In this document: in pieces, positions 1 to 11,453 of the stretch | Layout: each line of letters starts with the position of its first letter | How positions within the stretch are numbered: the stretch's first letter is position 1 | From: Marvania coccoides | Lineage: Eukaryota; Chlorophyta; Trebouxiophyceae; Chlorellales; Chlorellaceae | Assembly: GCA_963854735.1 (NCBI GenBank) | Contig: OY978109.1 | Span: 620,001-684,000, forward strand | Direction: 5' to 3' | Length of the DNA: 64,000 nucleotides | The notes under the pieces: model-generated | The model's input: the letters and a program-made list of their open reading frames with translations, nothing else | Databases searched by the model: none | Told to the model about the DNA's origin: nothing | Position numbers and translations under genes: made by a program

Positions 1-590
1 TCTGAATCCCCGCCCGCTGCCACCAAAACTCGCGCCAGCGCTAAATTGCTGCTGGAAGAGAGGCGTCGTGCCGGACTGCTCCGCGATTTTGGGATTTGCG
101 CCGCCGACTTGCGTGAGGGTTTTCACCGCGTTTGTGTGGCCGTTGCGAGCCGCGAGGATGAGTGGCATTTATCGCCCAGCATGACGGCATTGACGTCTGC
201 TCCCGCCAGTATCAACAGGCGCACCTCCTCCTCGAAGCCGTCCTCTGCGGCGTAGTGCAGCGCCGTGATGGCCATACCATCCTTTGCGGTTGCTTCGACG
301 CCGTCCGTAAAAAGCTGCGGCGCCACCGCAGGGCCTCCCTGTAAGCAAGCAGCGTGCAAGGCGGTGCGGTCGTTGACATTTACCGCTCACGGGTTGCCTC
401 CAGCTTCGATGAGACGAGCGACGACGTGGGCGTGGCCGTTCTGCGCTGCCAAGTGAAGGGTGGTGGGGCAGCACTCTGTGGGGGCGTCGAGGTCTCAGCC
501 GTCCTCCCGTAGCAGCCGCCCGACTTCGTCTACATCGCCCTGAAAGGCGGCTTCGTGAAGGGCGGTAACCCCGCAGTGTTCGTCCAGTAA
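1..590 (-). pseudogene. Degenerate ankyrin-repeat gene (5' region or fragment)
   Basis: Read right to left, this stretch translates into a row of ankyrin units of the usual 33-residue spacing (TALHEAA, TLHLAAQNGH, TALHAAC, TALHYAAEDG, then LILAARNGH). The frame is broken by TGA at 495-497 and TGA at 387-389, both inside repeat units whose spacing is otherwise intact. A further shift of frame near 165 separates the AGADVNAV unit from the LILAARNGH unit. No pair of splice sites that would remove these breaks was seen, and TGA ends several intact genes in this window, so reassigned stop codons are not the explanation. It may continue beyond the left edge. Intact ankyrin proteins are scaffolds for protein contacts; this copy looks dead. 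Confidence 0.7.
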
Positions 591-916
591 GACATGCAAT
601 TTAAAATTTGGTTCCCAAAAATAATTCGATGTGATCTTAAAGGGGGGGGTGGGGGGTGGGGGGGCTACTTCCAAGGCATGTTTGATCGCAATACAACATG
701 AAAACAAAGAAAATAATTAACTACGCGTTCAGGGGGAATGCTCTTTGCTGGGCCTTGCGAGATTGACGGGCAATTGGCTTGTTCCGTTTCGCCTCAAAAC
801 AGCATTCATTAATTTTTATTAGAACCCTAAAATACGTCATCCTCTCGTGTCGCTCCTGCTGCACGCGGAAAGTGATCAATCAATCCCAACAAAACTCCTG
901 CTCTTGCACAAGTTAA

Positions 917-3068
917 ATGACGATTCGGTGTTGGGTTTTGCTTCTTCTGCTCGCGTCATGTCGAGCCGCCAACGTCCTCGTCCAGCACACGCCTGGAGGC
1001 GAGTTTTCTCCTTTTCCCTTTAACCACCGTCCCGCCCCGCCCTGTTCTATAATATTTCCTTAATATTTTCTCTCGCCCCTAATGAACCTCCTTCGCAGGG
1101 TCCTCCCACCTCATGGCGCTGCTCAGAATATCCGAGGAGCTGGCCAGCAGGGGCCACCACATCACTTTATGCCTGGAAGACTGGGAGGTCGCTACATTTG
1201 CTTCTAAAGGCGTTCTGGCTAACGAAAATTACACGCTGCTGGTCAACAGAGCATACGCCACGCCCGAAGAGGGCCAGCGGGAGTTTATCGCCATTCGGGA
1301 CAAGATGGCGAGCCTGGGGCACAATCCTATAGCGGCATTGACGTTTGTGCTGGGTGTGCAAGCAGACCTGTGCAAGCAGTTTGTGCTGAACCCGCGCACG
1401 GCCAAGGCGCTGGCGGAGGTGGAGGTGGACCTAGTGATCGCCGATTTTTCCAACCCCTGCGCCGTCATCATTGCCGGTGAGTTTTCTTTTTATCGGGTTT
1501 TTTTTTCCAGTTATTTTACTGGTGTTTTCCCAGAGGCTTTATATTTTACTCTGGAAAGGCCTGTCATGGAAAGAACGCCATAAAGTGCAGCTGTCTTCAT
1601 TTTTTCTGCTGAGATTTGAGATTGTTTATGAAGGTCTCGAAGCAAACGTCTTTCTTCCTAATTTGTTTGCCGCCGTGGAATATAATCGAAGGCAGCACCT
1701 TCTTCATAACATTAATATTATAAAACCAAGCAGCAGCACCTCTTCACCCCTTCACCCCTCCCACTGCTCTTTTGCAGATATGAAGCTGGTGCCTTATGTC
1801 ATTTTCAGTCCCACCTCCCTGGGGGAGCCGCTTACCACCGCCATGGCGGGCGTGCACCTCCCCCCCGCCACCTTCCCCATGCACGGCACCGGCATGCAGC
1901 CGCGAATGACCTTTCTTCAGCGCATGGTGAACTTCGCCGCCTACCACTTCATGGCCCGGGTGCTGGCGCCTGGCATGCTGCACAACGACCTGCGGCGGGA
2001 GCTCAACGTCACCACGCGCACCAGCATCGGCGACGCGCGGCTGTTTTTGCTGAATGCTGATTTTGCAGTCGAGTTCCCCGTCAGCCTGCCGCCGTTTTAC
2101 AAAGCGAGTAGTAGTGTCTTAATAACTATTAGAATACACTAGAAGAATATTGCTGTAAATTTGATTAATTTTAGTAATAGTAGGTGTATATAACATCGTC
2201 TAAACTCGCTTTTTTCTTTTGCTTACTTCAGTTTGTCGGCCCTCTGTTGGCCGCCCCCTCCAAGCCCCTCCCTGCCGACCTTGAGGCCCTGCTGACCAGC
2301 TCCAGCGCAGGCTCGGTCTTTGTCAGCTTCGGCAGCGCCTTCGTCCTCGATAAAAAGGAAGAAGTGCTCACTTTGGCTGCCAGCCTTTCCTCCCTCGCCG
2401 CTAAAAATATCACGGTGCTGTGGCGCATCACTGAGGCTGAGCTGCCCCCTGGAACGACGCTGGAGTCGTTGGCCCTCCCTTCCGGCGTGCACCCCTTGTC
2501 TTGGGTCCCTCAGAACGATCTTTTAGGCTCGCCGTACCTGTCAGCATTTATTTCCCACGGCGGAACAAACGGCGTGTACGAAGCGCCATTCCACGGGGTG
2601 CCGCTCATCAGCATCCCCTTTGCGAACGACCACATGGACCACGCAGCGAAAGCGGAGCACCGCGGCTACGGCATCACAGTGCCTCGATCCACCCTGACTG
2701 GAGGAAACCCAACACCGCTCATTGCAGCGGTGGAGGAGCTGATAGCGGACCCCCGCTATAGAGAGAGCGCGAGAAAGGTGGGAGAGATGCTGAGGGGGTA
2801 CGCGCGGCGGCCGGCGGAGCGGGCAGCGGATTGGGTAGAGTATTCGATGGCAATGCCGGCTGATGGGAGCGGAGACCTGAGGGGTGTTGCTGGTGAGCTG
2901 TCCTGGGCTGCGTTGCATTCGATTGACGCGTGGGCGACGTGGGTTGGGGTGGCGGTGGCGGCGGTTGGGGTCGTGCTGGGCGTGCTGTGGGGTGGGTGGA
3001 AGGCGGTTGCAGCGGTGGTGGGCGGCGTGAGGCGGACTGCTTTCGCCGGTAAAGCGAAAAAAGAGTGA
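917..3068 (+). CDS. UDP-glycosyltransferase, membrane-anchored (animal-type UGT architecture)
   Basis: Four exons close in frame to 540 aa: 917-998, 1099-1476, 1778-2103, 2232-3068. A signal peptide (MTIRCWVLLLLLASCRA) leads into the GT1 N-terminal half (SSHLMALLRISEEL, then RGHHITL). The UDP-sugar-binding signature follows at about residues 368-410, with FISHGGTNGVYEAP and GVPLISIPFANDHMDHA. Near the C-terminus a hydrophobic helix (about 495-520) precedes a short basic tail ending KAKKE, which fits a KxKxx ER-retrieval signal. By family it transfers a sugar from a UDP-sugar to a small lipophilic acceptor in the ER lumen; the acceptor is unknown. Introns 1 and 3 need GC donors (GCGAGT) to keep the frame and the family alignment. 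The signal peptide plus tail anchor resembles animal UGTs rather than soluble plant UGTs. Confidence 0.9.
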
Positions 3069-3513
3069 GAAGTGCGAGACTGGTAATTTGGATGCGTGCA
3101 TTTGCACATTGAAAAAAAGTAATGGCTTTGTTTAGACTTTGATTACCAAAATAGAATACAGGCATGGTGGCGCGATACGCCGGCAGCAAAATTTTGAAGA
3201 AATCAGCTGCAAGCGCCCCCCCGCCCCTCCCCCCCCCCCCCCCACACACACACATAATAGTCTTCTCTGAGCCATTTGACTGCGATGATGCAGTGATGAT
3301 TGAGGTGGCAAGAGCAGTGTTTCTTTGAAACTTTCTTCCTTTTTGTTTGACCAGCAATTGCTCTTTGTGCTAAATCGCAGCCTAGGACACTAACAAACAC
3401 AGATATAAATATAATACAAAGCCAACCTAGCCCGATTTCAGCGATTTTATAGCCCTCAACAGCACTTGCCTAATCTTGTTTTGATTTTTCAGGTTCTCCT
3501 CACTGTCGTTTTA

Positions 3514-3654
3514 ATGAAATTGGCAATGGCCTTACGGTTTGCTATCGCTACAGTAGTAGCCACAGCGGGCGCAGCGTGGGCGGCACGTAATAGCACCAAC
3601 TTTTATTTAATTAATGGTCCACCGTTTCTCGGAGCTGTGAAATCCGCTTATTAA
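3514..3654 (+). CDS. Possible small secreted peptide (46 aa)
   Basis: An ATG-started frame encodes MKLAMALRFAIATVVATAGA followed by a polar tail. The first 24 residues look like a signal peptide with an alanine-rich cleavage region. No family is recognised. It lies just upstream of a dispersed repeat copy, and no splice partner is obvious. It could equally be a chance frame in spacer. Confidence 0.2.
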   Translation: MKLAMALRFAIATVVATAGAAWAARNSTNFYLINGPPFLGAVKSAY

Positions 3655-3774
3655 AGTTCATCTTGAGCACACACAAAAAAACCCGCCCTGCTGCCGCATG
3701 GAAGGTTGAGAACACCACTGGAAGCAATTTCAACACCCTCGTTCCGGTTTTTTCACATCCATATATATTTAGAC

Positions 3775-3914
3775 TGGACGAGGGAAACCTTTATGAGTAG
3801 GAACTGTGCACCTACTATAGGCGTCCTCCCCCTGGGGTCTCTTTAAATCTTATTTTTGTTGAGAAATAAGACTGAGCTTAATTATCCTCGGTGCTTATTG
3901 GGCATATGAAAAAA
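3775..3914 (+). repeat. Dispersed repeat family, long copy 1
   Basis: The copy runs from GGACGAGGGAAACC through GGCGTCCTCCCCCTGGGGTC and TAAATCTTATTTTTGTTGAG to a conserved end, GAGCTTAATTATCCTCGG then GGGCATATGAAAAAA. The reverse complement of almost the whole unit recurs at 23151-23283. Short copies of the terminal part recur at 5902, 34971, 35310, 47292, 56586 and 61232. No coding potential is seen. A non-autonomous mobile element (SINE- or MITE-like) is the likely nature. Confidence 0.75.
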
Positions 3915-4203
3915 TATTTATAAGAAAATTAAGACTACACCAATAGCTGAAAGGCGGATAAAGCGCCTCAGAGGCTCCGTCTCTTAGGGTCCAAAACTGT
4001 TGAAAGGAATATTGGGTGGTGAACACTGAGGCCTTTATTCAAGATGTTCGAAAACGAGGAGCTTCAAACTTTCGTGGCGGTGGCGGCAGCAGACCGAGCT
4101 CCTACGTCTTCTCCTGAGCGTGTCCTACCCCCTCCCGACGACTCTATTGCCATGATTACCCCGACTTTGGCTGTGGGGAAGGTTGTGCAACGCCTCAATT
4201 CAA

Positions 4204-4296
4204 ATGAGCAGGGTTGTGGGAATGGACCCGCTGAAAGGCATTGTGCTGGACACCAAGAAGCGTAAGCGGCATGCCAACATCGAAGAGCCTGATTAA
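4204..4296 (+). CDS. Possible gene fragment with basic motif (30 aa)
   Basis: An ATG-started frame reads MSRVVGMDPLKGIVLDTKKR and ends IEEPD before TAA. A second frame starting at 4044 (MFENEELQTFVAVAAA) could be an upstream exon, but I cannot join the two with confidence. The KKRKRH cluster resembles a nuclear localisation signal. Family unknown; it may be a remnant. Confidence 0.2.
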   Translation: MSRVVGMDPLKGIVLDTKKRKRHANIEEPD

Positions 4297-4315
4297 GATC
4301 GCAAATTTGAACAAC

Positions 4316-4366
4316 AATTTGAATTTGAATTTGAATTTGAATTTGAATTTGAATTTGAATTTGAAC
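4316..4366. repeat. Hexanucleotide microsatellite (TTGAAT)n
   Basis: About eight head-to-tail copies of TTGAAT in spacer. On the lower strand it would encode Lys-Phe repeats, but no gene uses it. Confidence 0.9.
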
Positions 4367-4870
4367 GATAAATTACTGTGCGCTGCGTTTCGCTCGCGTT
4401 TTGTATTACAATCTCCTAATCTTAAAGATAAGAGTAAATATTTCAGTGCAATGCGTAATGTTATTTTAAAAAAACAGAAAAATCGTCGCAATTTTTTTAT
4501 AAAATAACTTGCGCTTCGCCTTGTTCTATGCTTCGAGCATCTGCTGAATCGCTCGATCGATCATCTTGAAATGCTCAACAAAAAAACAGTTCATGCATTG
4601 TTTTTCTTTCATGTGTACCTGCTAACACCTGATTAAGCTGCTGTCGGGTCTGCAAGGCTCATTATTCGCAGAACGTGCCTCCACCAACCTGGCCACTGCC
4701 GTTGGAGAATTGCACTTCAGCCAGGCAACACCCACTCCAGGCAAGTGTCGTCTACTTCAATTTGAAGCCAGCGCTCCCCATTCCTGAAAAAATAACCAAT
4801 CTTCTCCCCCCAGTATGTTCTTCTCCTCGCAGAGGCAATTTTTCTTACAGAATAACGCTCATTTCCCACC

Positions 4871-5778
4871 ATGCAGGCCTCAACAACCCTTCGAACGCAA
4901 CCGTGGCTAAGAATGGCCAGTAGCAACAGCAGCACCCCGCCCCTGCAAGTCCGCGTTGCCACCGCCGCTGATGTTCCAGCGCTGATACCTGCACTAGTAC
5001 GCGCTTTTGACGCTGACCCAGTGCTGCTGTTCGCTGTGAGGCAGGACGAGCGACGGGAGGCTGCGTATGGGCTGCAATTTCGTGCCTCTCTGGATCAGAC
5101 TCTGCCACATGGCCTCGTTTTGATGACTGATGACGGGAAGGCCACAGCCATGTGGACGCCCCCACACAAGTGGAGTCTCCCGCTGCTGAAGCAAATCACG
5201 CTTCTGCCGACGGTGGTGCGGGTGGCAGGGTGGCGCCGCCTGCGCAGGTAACTTCATTTATAAATCAAATTTGTATCTTTTCTTTGTTCACCACATAGAA
5301 CTCAGGTATTTTTTGCGATCAGGGTTAAGCTTAGCGAAGCTCGCGTAACCGGTCCGATTCATGAAGCTGTATATATGCTATCTTTGATATGCTATCTTTG
5401 ATCATGAAAATGCAGGGCGTTTCGCCTATTAAACTTGATTGAGAAGAGCCACCCCCCGCTGCCCCACTACTACTTGTTCACAATAGGCGTTGACCCGGAA
5501 TTCCAAGGAAAAGGCTATGCCTCAGCGGTCATGAAGCCCGTGCTCCAGCGCTGCGACGACGAGCGCGTGGGGGCGTACCTCGAATGTGAGAGCTCCAGAC
5601 CTCAGCTTTCTCATTTTTCAATGTTTTTGCTAACTCTATTCTACCTTCTTTGTTATAAAAAGGTACCAACCCCGACAATATGCCGGTCTACGAGCATCTG
5701 GGGTTCAAAATCACTGGCACCCTGGACCTAGGGAAGGGAGCTCCGCCGTACTGGACAATGTGGAGAGACCCCCAATGA
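4871..5778 (+). CDS. GNAT-family N-acetyltransferase
   Basis: Three exons, 4871-5247, 5416-5585 and 5663-5778, give 220 aa with all phases matching. The acetyl-CoA-binding core is clear: YLFTIGVDPEFQGKGYASAV is the β4/pyrophosphate-loop motif, followed by YLECTNPDNMPVYEHLGF (motif B) and a C-terminal WTMWRDPQ. By family it moves an acetyl group from acetyl-CoA to an amine; the substrate cannot be told. A second ATG (MASSNSSTPP) 16 codons in is an alternative start, and the longer N-terminus could be a short targeting leader. A dispersed repeat copy follows the stop by about 120 bp. Confidence 0.88.
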
Positions 5779-5901
5779 AATAAAATAAGAAGGAATCAAA
5801 TTAAAAGATCTGATTTTAAATCCACGAATACGATATGAGTGCATTCGACAAAGACGCCAAACAAACCACTGCCATTTTCCCCATGCATATGCCTGAAACA
5901 A

Positions 5902-5992
5902 GACGAGCTTAATTATCATCGGATTATACTGGGCGCATGAAAAAGGGTTAATTCCAGAAAAATAGGCCTAGCGTACTCCGAGGATTAAGTAT
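5902..5992 (+). repeat. Dispersed repeat copy with inverted partner
   Basis: GACGAGCTTAATTATCATCGG followed by CTGGGCGCATGAAAAA (5902-5948) is a short copy of the family. About 20 bp later GCCTAGCGTACTCCGAGGAT (5967-5992) is a partial reverse complement of the same end, so the two arms could fold as a hairpin. Confidence 0.6.
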
Positions 5993-6498
5993 CGTGCTGC
6001 CAATTGAAAGTTGGAAGAGTGAATATTTCACAGCTGGGTGCTTGATGAGGGGTTGGATATTCCAGCAATTACTCAATTATGGCAAATCTTCAAACAGGCC
6101 GGTTGGGGGATAAGAGTTGCTCCTTGCCTGCCAGGTCAACTCGTTGACCACCTTCTAATTCGCCTTTTCTATTTCGCTCTCCCATTTGCACCAATCGTGG
6201 TTAAACACAAATAATTCACATTAAAAAAGAATCGCTCCTTTCTCACCAGCTGCGGAGGACGAAAAACATACACATCGTCTCGAAGTTTTTGAACAATCTT
6301 GCGGAAATTTCATTTTCTGGGCAGCAAGCAAATCCCGCCCACTCAAAAACATACATTAATTCTAATAAATTCGAAGAACGCTCTCCAAGGCAAGTAGAAG
6401 CTTTCGGTTCTCCTGTTTCGAAAAAAGTACAAAAAACAAAAGAAACACAGCCTGCGGCAAATTCTCAAAATTTTCACATTCTTTGTGCTCTGCAGAGC

Positions 6499-8103
6499 AT
6501 GGCCTCTCCCAGTCCAAACGCTTCTTTCCTGCCGCGCTGGCGCCAGGCGCTTTTCAACGTTCCAGAGCCGGAGTGGTGTGCTTCTCAGAAGGAGCTCATT
6601 CGGGGCTTGGAATTGTCCAGCTTTGTCTTCGAAACTATGCAGGCGAAACCTACCGTAGACCCCCGCAGCTTTGAAGCCAAGAAAGCGCTGGCTGCTGATG
6701 TTGAGATCCAAACCCTCCTGCAAGGCAACTACGATTTTGTTTACGCTCTGGAGCCAGAAAAAGCTGCGCTGCAGGTTCAGAGGGCAATGATGGACGTGGC
6801 CCACGAGTTCGTGCGCCTGCATAGTACCGTAGAAAAGGCTAAGCTCGTAGGTGACAGTATGTATCTCACAGAGAGCTCGAGCGTTGACGACGATCCTGAA
6901 AACATTGTGCTGGAATGTCTCGGGGCCCTCTACCTCGCCTGCGTTCGGTCGCGATCGAACGGCACAAAACAAATTGACCTTATTGGGTACATGGCGCTGT
7001 TGAGATTTACTGCGCTCCCCGAGTGTTTGCGGAAAAAGGAGGCGGAATGCGACACACTGCTGCAGCGGTTGGGCACCAAGCTCACGTCGGCACACCTGCT
7101 GCGTCTGATGTCCAAGTTTTACCGAATCAATCTCGCGTCGCACTGCCTCTTCTGCGAAGCTTCTGCAACCGTGGACACTCCGACTGATGAGAGCGGCGAG
7201 GTTGGGGAAAGGCTTGCAAACCTCATAGAATTGTTTTCCGGCGACCTGAAGTACCTGGCTGCCTCTCGAGAGCCTCTCGTGTCCTTCCACGCTAACCTTG
7301 GAGCCACCGTCCACACGATGCGCTTTCAAGATGCAATTTCAGGGTACAAAAAAGTGCCGACGCTGTTTCCCGAGCTTGTAAAGAATGTGGAGCTTAATAA
7401 CGCGCGCTACCTGGTACTGCTGCAGCGCGCGCTCAACGAGGCGGAGGATCTGCGCGTCCCCGACCCGCTGATGGTCGCCCGACTGGCTGCTGAGATCCAG
7501 CGCCGTATCGCCATCGGCTTTGGCGATTGTGTGCGGTACACCGAGCTGGAAAGTCTGATTGAGAAGCAGGAGAAAGCGATGGAAGCTTGTCGCGCCTGGA
7601 CCCCGCCCTTTTTCCGCAAGCGCCTGGAGCAGCAGAAACAGATCACCGTCAACACCATCCTGCCGTTGCTCCAACGCCTGGCCCCCACTAATTACCGCAC
7701 GGTGAAGCTGTCGGGGATCACGCGGTACACTCGGTACGCCTACGAATCGTACTACACGACCGAGCAAAAGAAGTTTGAGAAAGTTTGCGAGTTTTGTGGG
7801 ACGGCGAGCGTCTCCTTGTCGCTGTGTGGCGGGGTGAGTCTTAAAAACTGCTGTAGCTATTGCTGTTCATATCAAAAAATAGAACCAGCTTAGTGTGTGT
7901 TTATTGGCTTCAACTTGCATCTTTTTTTTTTCTGTTGAGCGAATAAAAATTATATTTCCGCTCTCACGATTCTTCTCCTTCTCTCTCTCTCAATGCAGTG
8001 CAAGGGAAGCTGGTTTTGCAATGCTGACTGCCAGCGAGCGGCGTGGGCAGGGCACAAGGCCCAGTGCAAGGCGGCGCAGCACAAGGGAAATAAGAAGAAA
8101 TAA
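6499..8103 (+). CDS. MYND-type zinc-finger protein
   Basis: Exons 6499-7833 and 7999-8103 are joined in phase 0, giving 479 aa from the ATG at 6499. An open frame extends about 70 codons upstream but has no good ATG, so 6499 is preferred. Most of the protein is helical with no recognised domain. The last 45 residues form a MYND finger: CEFCGTASVSLSLCGGC, then FCNADCQRAAWAGHKAQC, with the Cys/His pattern complete only after splicing. MYND fingers bind proline-rich partner peptides. The basic tail KGNKKK closes the protein. The role is unknown; a scaffold or regulator is likely. Confidence 0.85.
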
Positions 8104-8890
8104 GAAAATTGTCAGTTGAGTTCTTGGGGCCGCCTTCATGCATATTCTCGAAAGAAATGAAGAAGATTCATGCTGTATGTTCTGCCATTTGTGCTGCTGT
8201 TTTGTTTATGATGCTGCAGATATAAGACAAGCCGTTTTTTGTAATCATTTCCGCAATCAAACCGGCGGCAGAATTCACATCCCCAGGCGGCAAAATAAAA
8301 GCCAGCGTTTCTCCCTAGCTTGGATGCCCAGCTCCAACATGAATACACTGTGCTACCCACCGCAAAAAACACCGCGAATTAGGCACGCCGTGGGCTCATA
8401 ATCAAATCATCTGTGGCGGCACGCCGTGGCGTCGCAATTCAGCCTCAAAAGGATTGAATGCACCTTTTCATTTGGCATGTCTGAAAAGAGTCGAATATTC
8501 TTCATTTTAGTATTCCCAACTCCATGCCTCAAGCTTTAGGAACAAAATGTGTGGAAATTGAAAATCTGTATCTCAATGCAGTCATGTTCTTTGCCCACCA
8601 CGGCGCTGATCGAAAGAATGGATTTCAAAATCTTGTACACACGTGCAATCACTTGTTAAAACTGTCTGTCTGAGGGAGGAGGTCACGTTTTTCAGCCTTG
8701 CCTGACTGAAGGCTTTGGTCAATTCCCGAATGCTGCAGGATAACCAACTTTTTATTTTTATTAATAATATTTTGCGTGTTCTTCACGCGGATCCAACACC
8801 CGTTATCACAAAAGAGCTTCTTAATCTGAACCACCTAATAATTTTGTTTTAGAAAAGGCGTAAAGGAACATTTATTTATCCGTATATAGC
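8104..8890. other. Spacer between MYND and saposin genes
   Basis: No convincing coding frame, RNA gene or repeat. A 13-base string, GGCACGCCGTGGG or GGCACGCCGTGGC, occurs twice within 50 bp near 8380-8430. Confidence 0.5.
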
Positions 8891-10074
8891 ATGAAAACAG
8901 CACTTTGCATCTTTGTGCTGGCAGCGGTGCTGAGCTGCTCTGCCGCAGTTCCGCACCAGAGGATGGGAGGCCAAACATCCCTGCACCCTCGTGCAGCCGT
9001 GCAGCAGACCCCCTGCGAGACCTGTGTCTCCGTGATTGGCGACGCCGAGGACTACCTCGCCAAGCCTGCCACCCAAGACACCATCGTGACCTTCCTGCAA
9101 GACAACCTTTGCACCCTTCTTCCTACTGACACCTCCCACACCTGCAAAGCTGAGGCCCGCGTGATGGTGGCCCAGGCAGCGGCCACCATGGAAGACTCAT
9201 TCCCTCCCGAGAAGGTGTGCGCCTACCTGGGCACCTGCGGCTCAGGCCAGCTGGCGCTCTCTCTCGCCCAATCGGCCGGCCTTAACTCGCTCAAACTCAG
9301 CTCTTTCAAGCTGGCAGCCAAGGCGGGCTTCCCTGTGGAGTGCCCCGTGTGCAAGCTGGTGTTCACCTCGCTGGTGCAGCGCCTGAAGGACCCCGAATCC
9401 CGCGCTGAGATCTTTAAATCGGCAATCAAGGCCTGCGATGAGATGTCTACGCCCGAGGCTAAAGAAAAGTGCAGGATGGATGTGGAGCAGCTGTTTGCGT
9501 CCATTGATGCGCTGCTGGACGACATGGACGCGGGGCGCGCCTGCCAAGTGTTCCAGTTTTGCGGCGATGATGGCGGTGACACCACCGGCATGAAAAATGA
9601 GAAAGAGGTGCCGGAAGCTGTGCGGAAGCTGAGGGAGCTGGCGGGGAGGCTGCAGAGCGTGCCCCGCGTGGCGGACCCTGACAGCTGCGACGCGTGCAAG
9701 AGCGTGGTGGGCGAGGTAGTGGCCATTCTCATGGTAAGATTTTCTTTCTCCCTATCGGTTTTCTGCATGTTTTTATCTATTTTCAGTGCTTAACCAATTG
9801 CTCATTACGTTGCATGTCCCCCAAAATACATCTCAAGCCCCCGTTTCTCTCTCTTTTGCACCGCCTTTTGCAGGATCCCGACACCCAGAAAGATATTCTT
9901 GAATTTGTCAAGCAAGGCTGCGACTCTTTCGAGGACTACAAAGAGACGTGCGAGGAGTATATCGACGAGTACGGCCCCTTCATGTTTGGCATCATCGTCA
10001 GCTACTTCCAGCCCGAGATGTTTTGCGAGCGGCTGGGCTACTGCGATGACGCAACCCACGCTGCCACCCTCTGA
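8891..10074 (+). CDS. Secreted protein with three saposin B-type domains
   Basis: Exons 8891-9733 and 9874-10074 give 347 aa. A signal peptide (MKTALCIFVLAAVLSCSA) is followed by three six-cysteine saposin B units at about residues 38-117, 153-230 and 260-342. Their openings are CETCVSV, CPVCKLV and CDACKSV, and their closures CAYLGTC, CQVFQFC and CERLGYC. The intron cuts the third unit. Saposin-like proteins bind or perturb lipids, usually in lysosomes or vacuoles or outside the cell; here they probably act as activators of lipid breakdown or as vacuolar lipid-transfer proteins. A linker with GDDGGDTTG separates units two and three and may be a processing site, as in prosaposin. Confidence 0.92.
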
Positions 10075-10382
10075 CCGCCTTTTCTTTGCTGATGAGAAAG
10101 AACATGTTTTTGCCCGAGCGGCTGGGCTGCTGCGATGGTGCAACTCGTGCTGCCCCCCTGCGAGCGGCCGCCATTTCCTTTGCAAAAAGAAAGTGTCATT
10201 TTTGTGTTTTTATTACATTATACCACCATATATATGTATATTAGCGCTTTCCCGTTTTTTTAGTCTCATTTTGTAAGCTTTTTATTGAGAATGATTGAAA
10301 GTCAAACGAGGGTTGACCAGGAGATTGTGCACTGCGCACAAAGCTGCCATTGGCCCCATAATGCTCCCAGTGCAGCGCGCAA

Positions 10383-11070
10383 ATGAGCGATAGCGACGGG
10401 TAAGCTGGACTGGTGTGCCTACTTGGGCGTTGAAAACATTTTTTATAAATTGATTGCAACATCATATTTTCGAAAATTTGTCTTCTCTGTTGACGAACAA
10501 AGTCATCTCACACACGTTTCAAACGCTCATCCCAGGGAATATGACAGCGAGGAGGAGCGGCTGAAGGAGCGGCTGCAGAGCATTCAACGCCAACGCCACG
10601 TGCAGCGAGAAGCAGCGGCCCAGATGGAGGCCCTGCGCAGGCACCGCGCCACCCAGGAGGCCGTCCGCAGGGCCACCGCGGCCGCTGCAGGCTCTTTCCC
10701 CCAGCCAGGCTCACCAGCAAGCGATTATTACCACAATAATGACCCCTTACATTCAAATAGAGACGCTGACATTTTGGCAGCTCACGAGCAGCGCTGGACC
10801 GAGGTAGAGCATGCTGCGGCACCTCTGAGCTACAGCGACGTGCCTTGGCCGCCATTTGAGGGCGAGATGCGGCGGTATTTGTTGGGGATGGCGGCGCTCA
10901 ACGGAGGAGATTTGAGGCGAGCCTACACTCGTGCCTGTCTGAGGTGGCACCCAGACAAATTCCAAAGCAAGGTGCTGGGGGGTATGGCGGAGGAGGAGGC
11001 AGCACGGGCAATGGAGCGAGTCCACATCATTATCATGGCGTTGAATTCAGCTTGGGAGGAGTACAGGTAG
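10383..11070 (+). CDS. NFKBIL1-like protein with J-domain-like C-terminus
   Basis: A 17-nt first exon (10383-10399, MSDSD plus two bases) joins 10536-11070 and gives 183 aa. After a charged coiled coil (EEERLKERLQSIQRQRHVQ), the C-terminal part carries LSYSDVPWPP and then ACLRWHPDKFQSKVLGGM and ALNSAWEEYR. This matches the conserved end of NF-kappa-B inhibitor-like 1 proteins, including the HPD tripeptide of J domains. The ankyrin repeats present in animal NFKBIL1 are absent, as far as I know a common state in plant and algal forms. Family members are linked to nuclear RNA processing. The short first exon is inferred from its ATG, a clean donor (GTAAGC) and phase. Confidence 0.75.
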
Positions 11071-11453
11071 ATTGTTTGTTTGGCGCTCTATGTCTGGATT
11101 CTTGCCCTTTGTGCGGCAGCCTGATCTACGTTGTGTCAGTGTACAGAATTTTGAATTTTGAATTGTATTCAGCAGCATCCACCACGCCTCTCTTGGTGGC
11201 GTGGATTAGAAACAAGTGGACTTATAGCACAAAATAATCATAAAATCAGATGGGTGGTAGAGAAACAGCTTGTGATGTTTGAAATATTTTGAATGCGGCG
11301 CCCGTAGGGCCTGGGGTCACGAAAAGAAATCTCTCTCTCTGGTCAGCAAGTCGAGTCGGTCTTGATTTTTCGTCTCCTCTCTGGCCTGATTTAAATTACT
11401 GGTCGTGTTTCTGATACCCTTATACAATTTAATTACTATATACTGCGGGCGCC

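Noticed and set aside
123..707. TGA read as an amino acid in the ankyrin region
   Set aside because: TGA ends the saposin, PPAN, DUF1995, GNAT and exonuclease genes exactly where families end, so TGA is a stop here; pseudogene decay is simpler.
3775..3914. Dispersed repeat as a gene exon or tRNA-like gene
   Set aside because: Stops in all frames and no cloverleaf seen; shared copies are in both orientations in non-coding DNA.
6343..7329. Long open frame antisense to the MYND gene; similar long antisense frames at 2541-3357, 16131-17087 and 22030-22599
   Set aside because: They mirror GC-rich exons on the other strand, lack protein-like composition and have no splice logic; the sense frames match known families.
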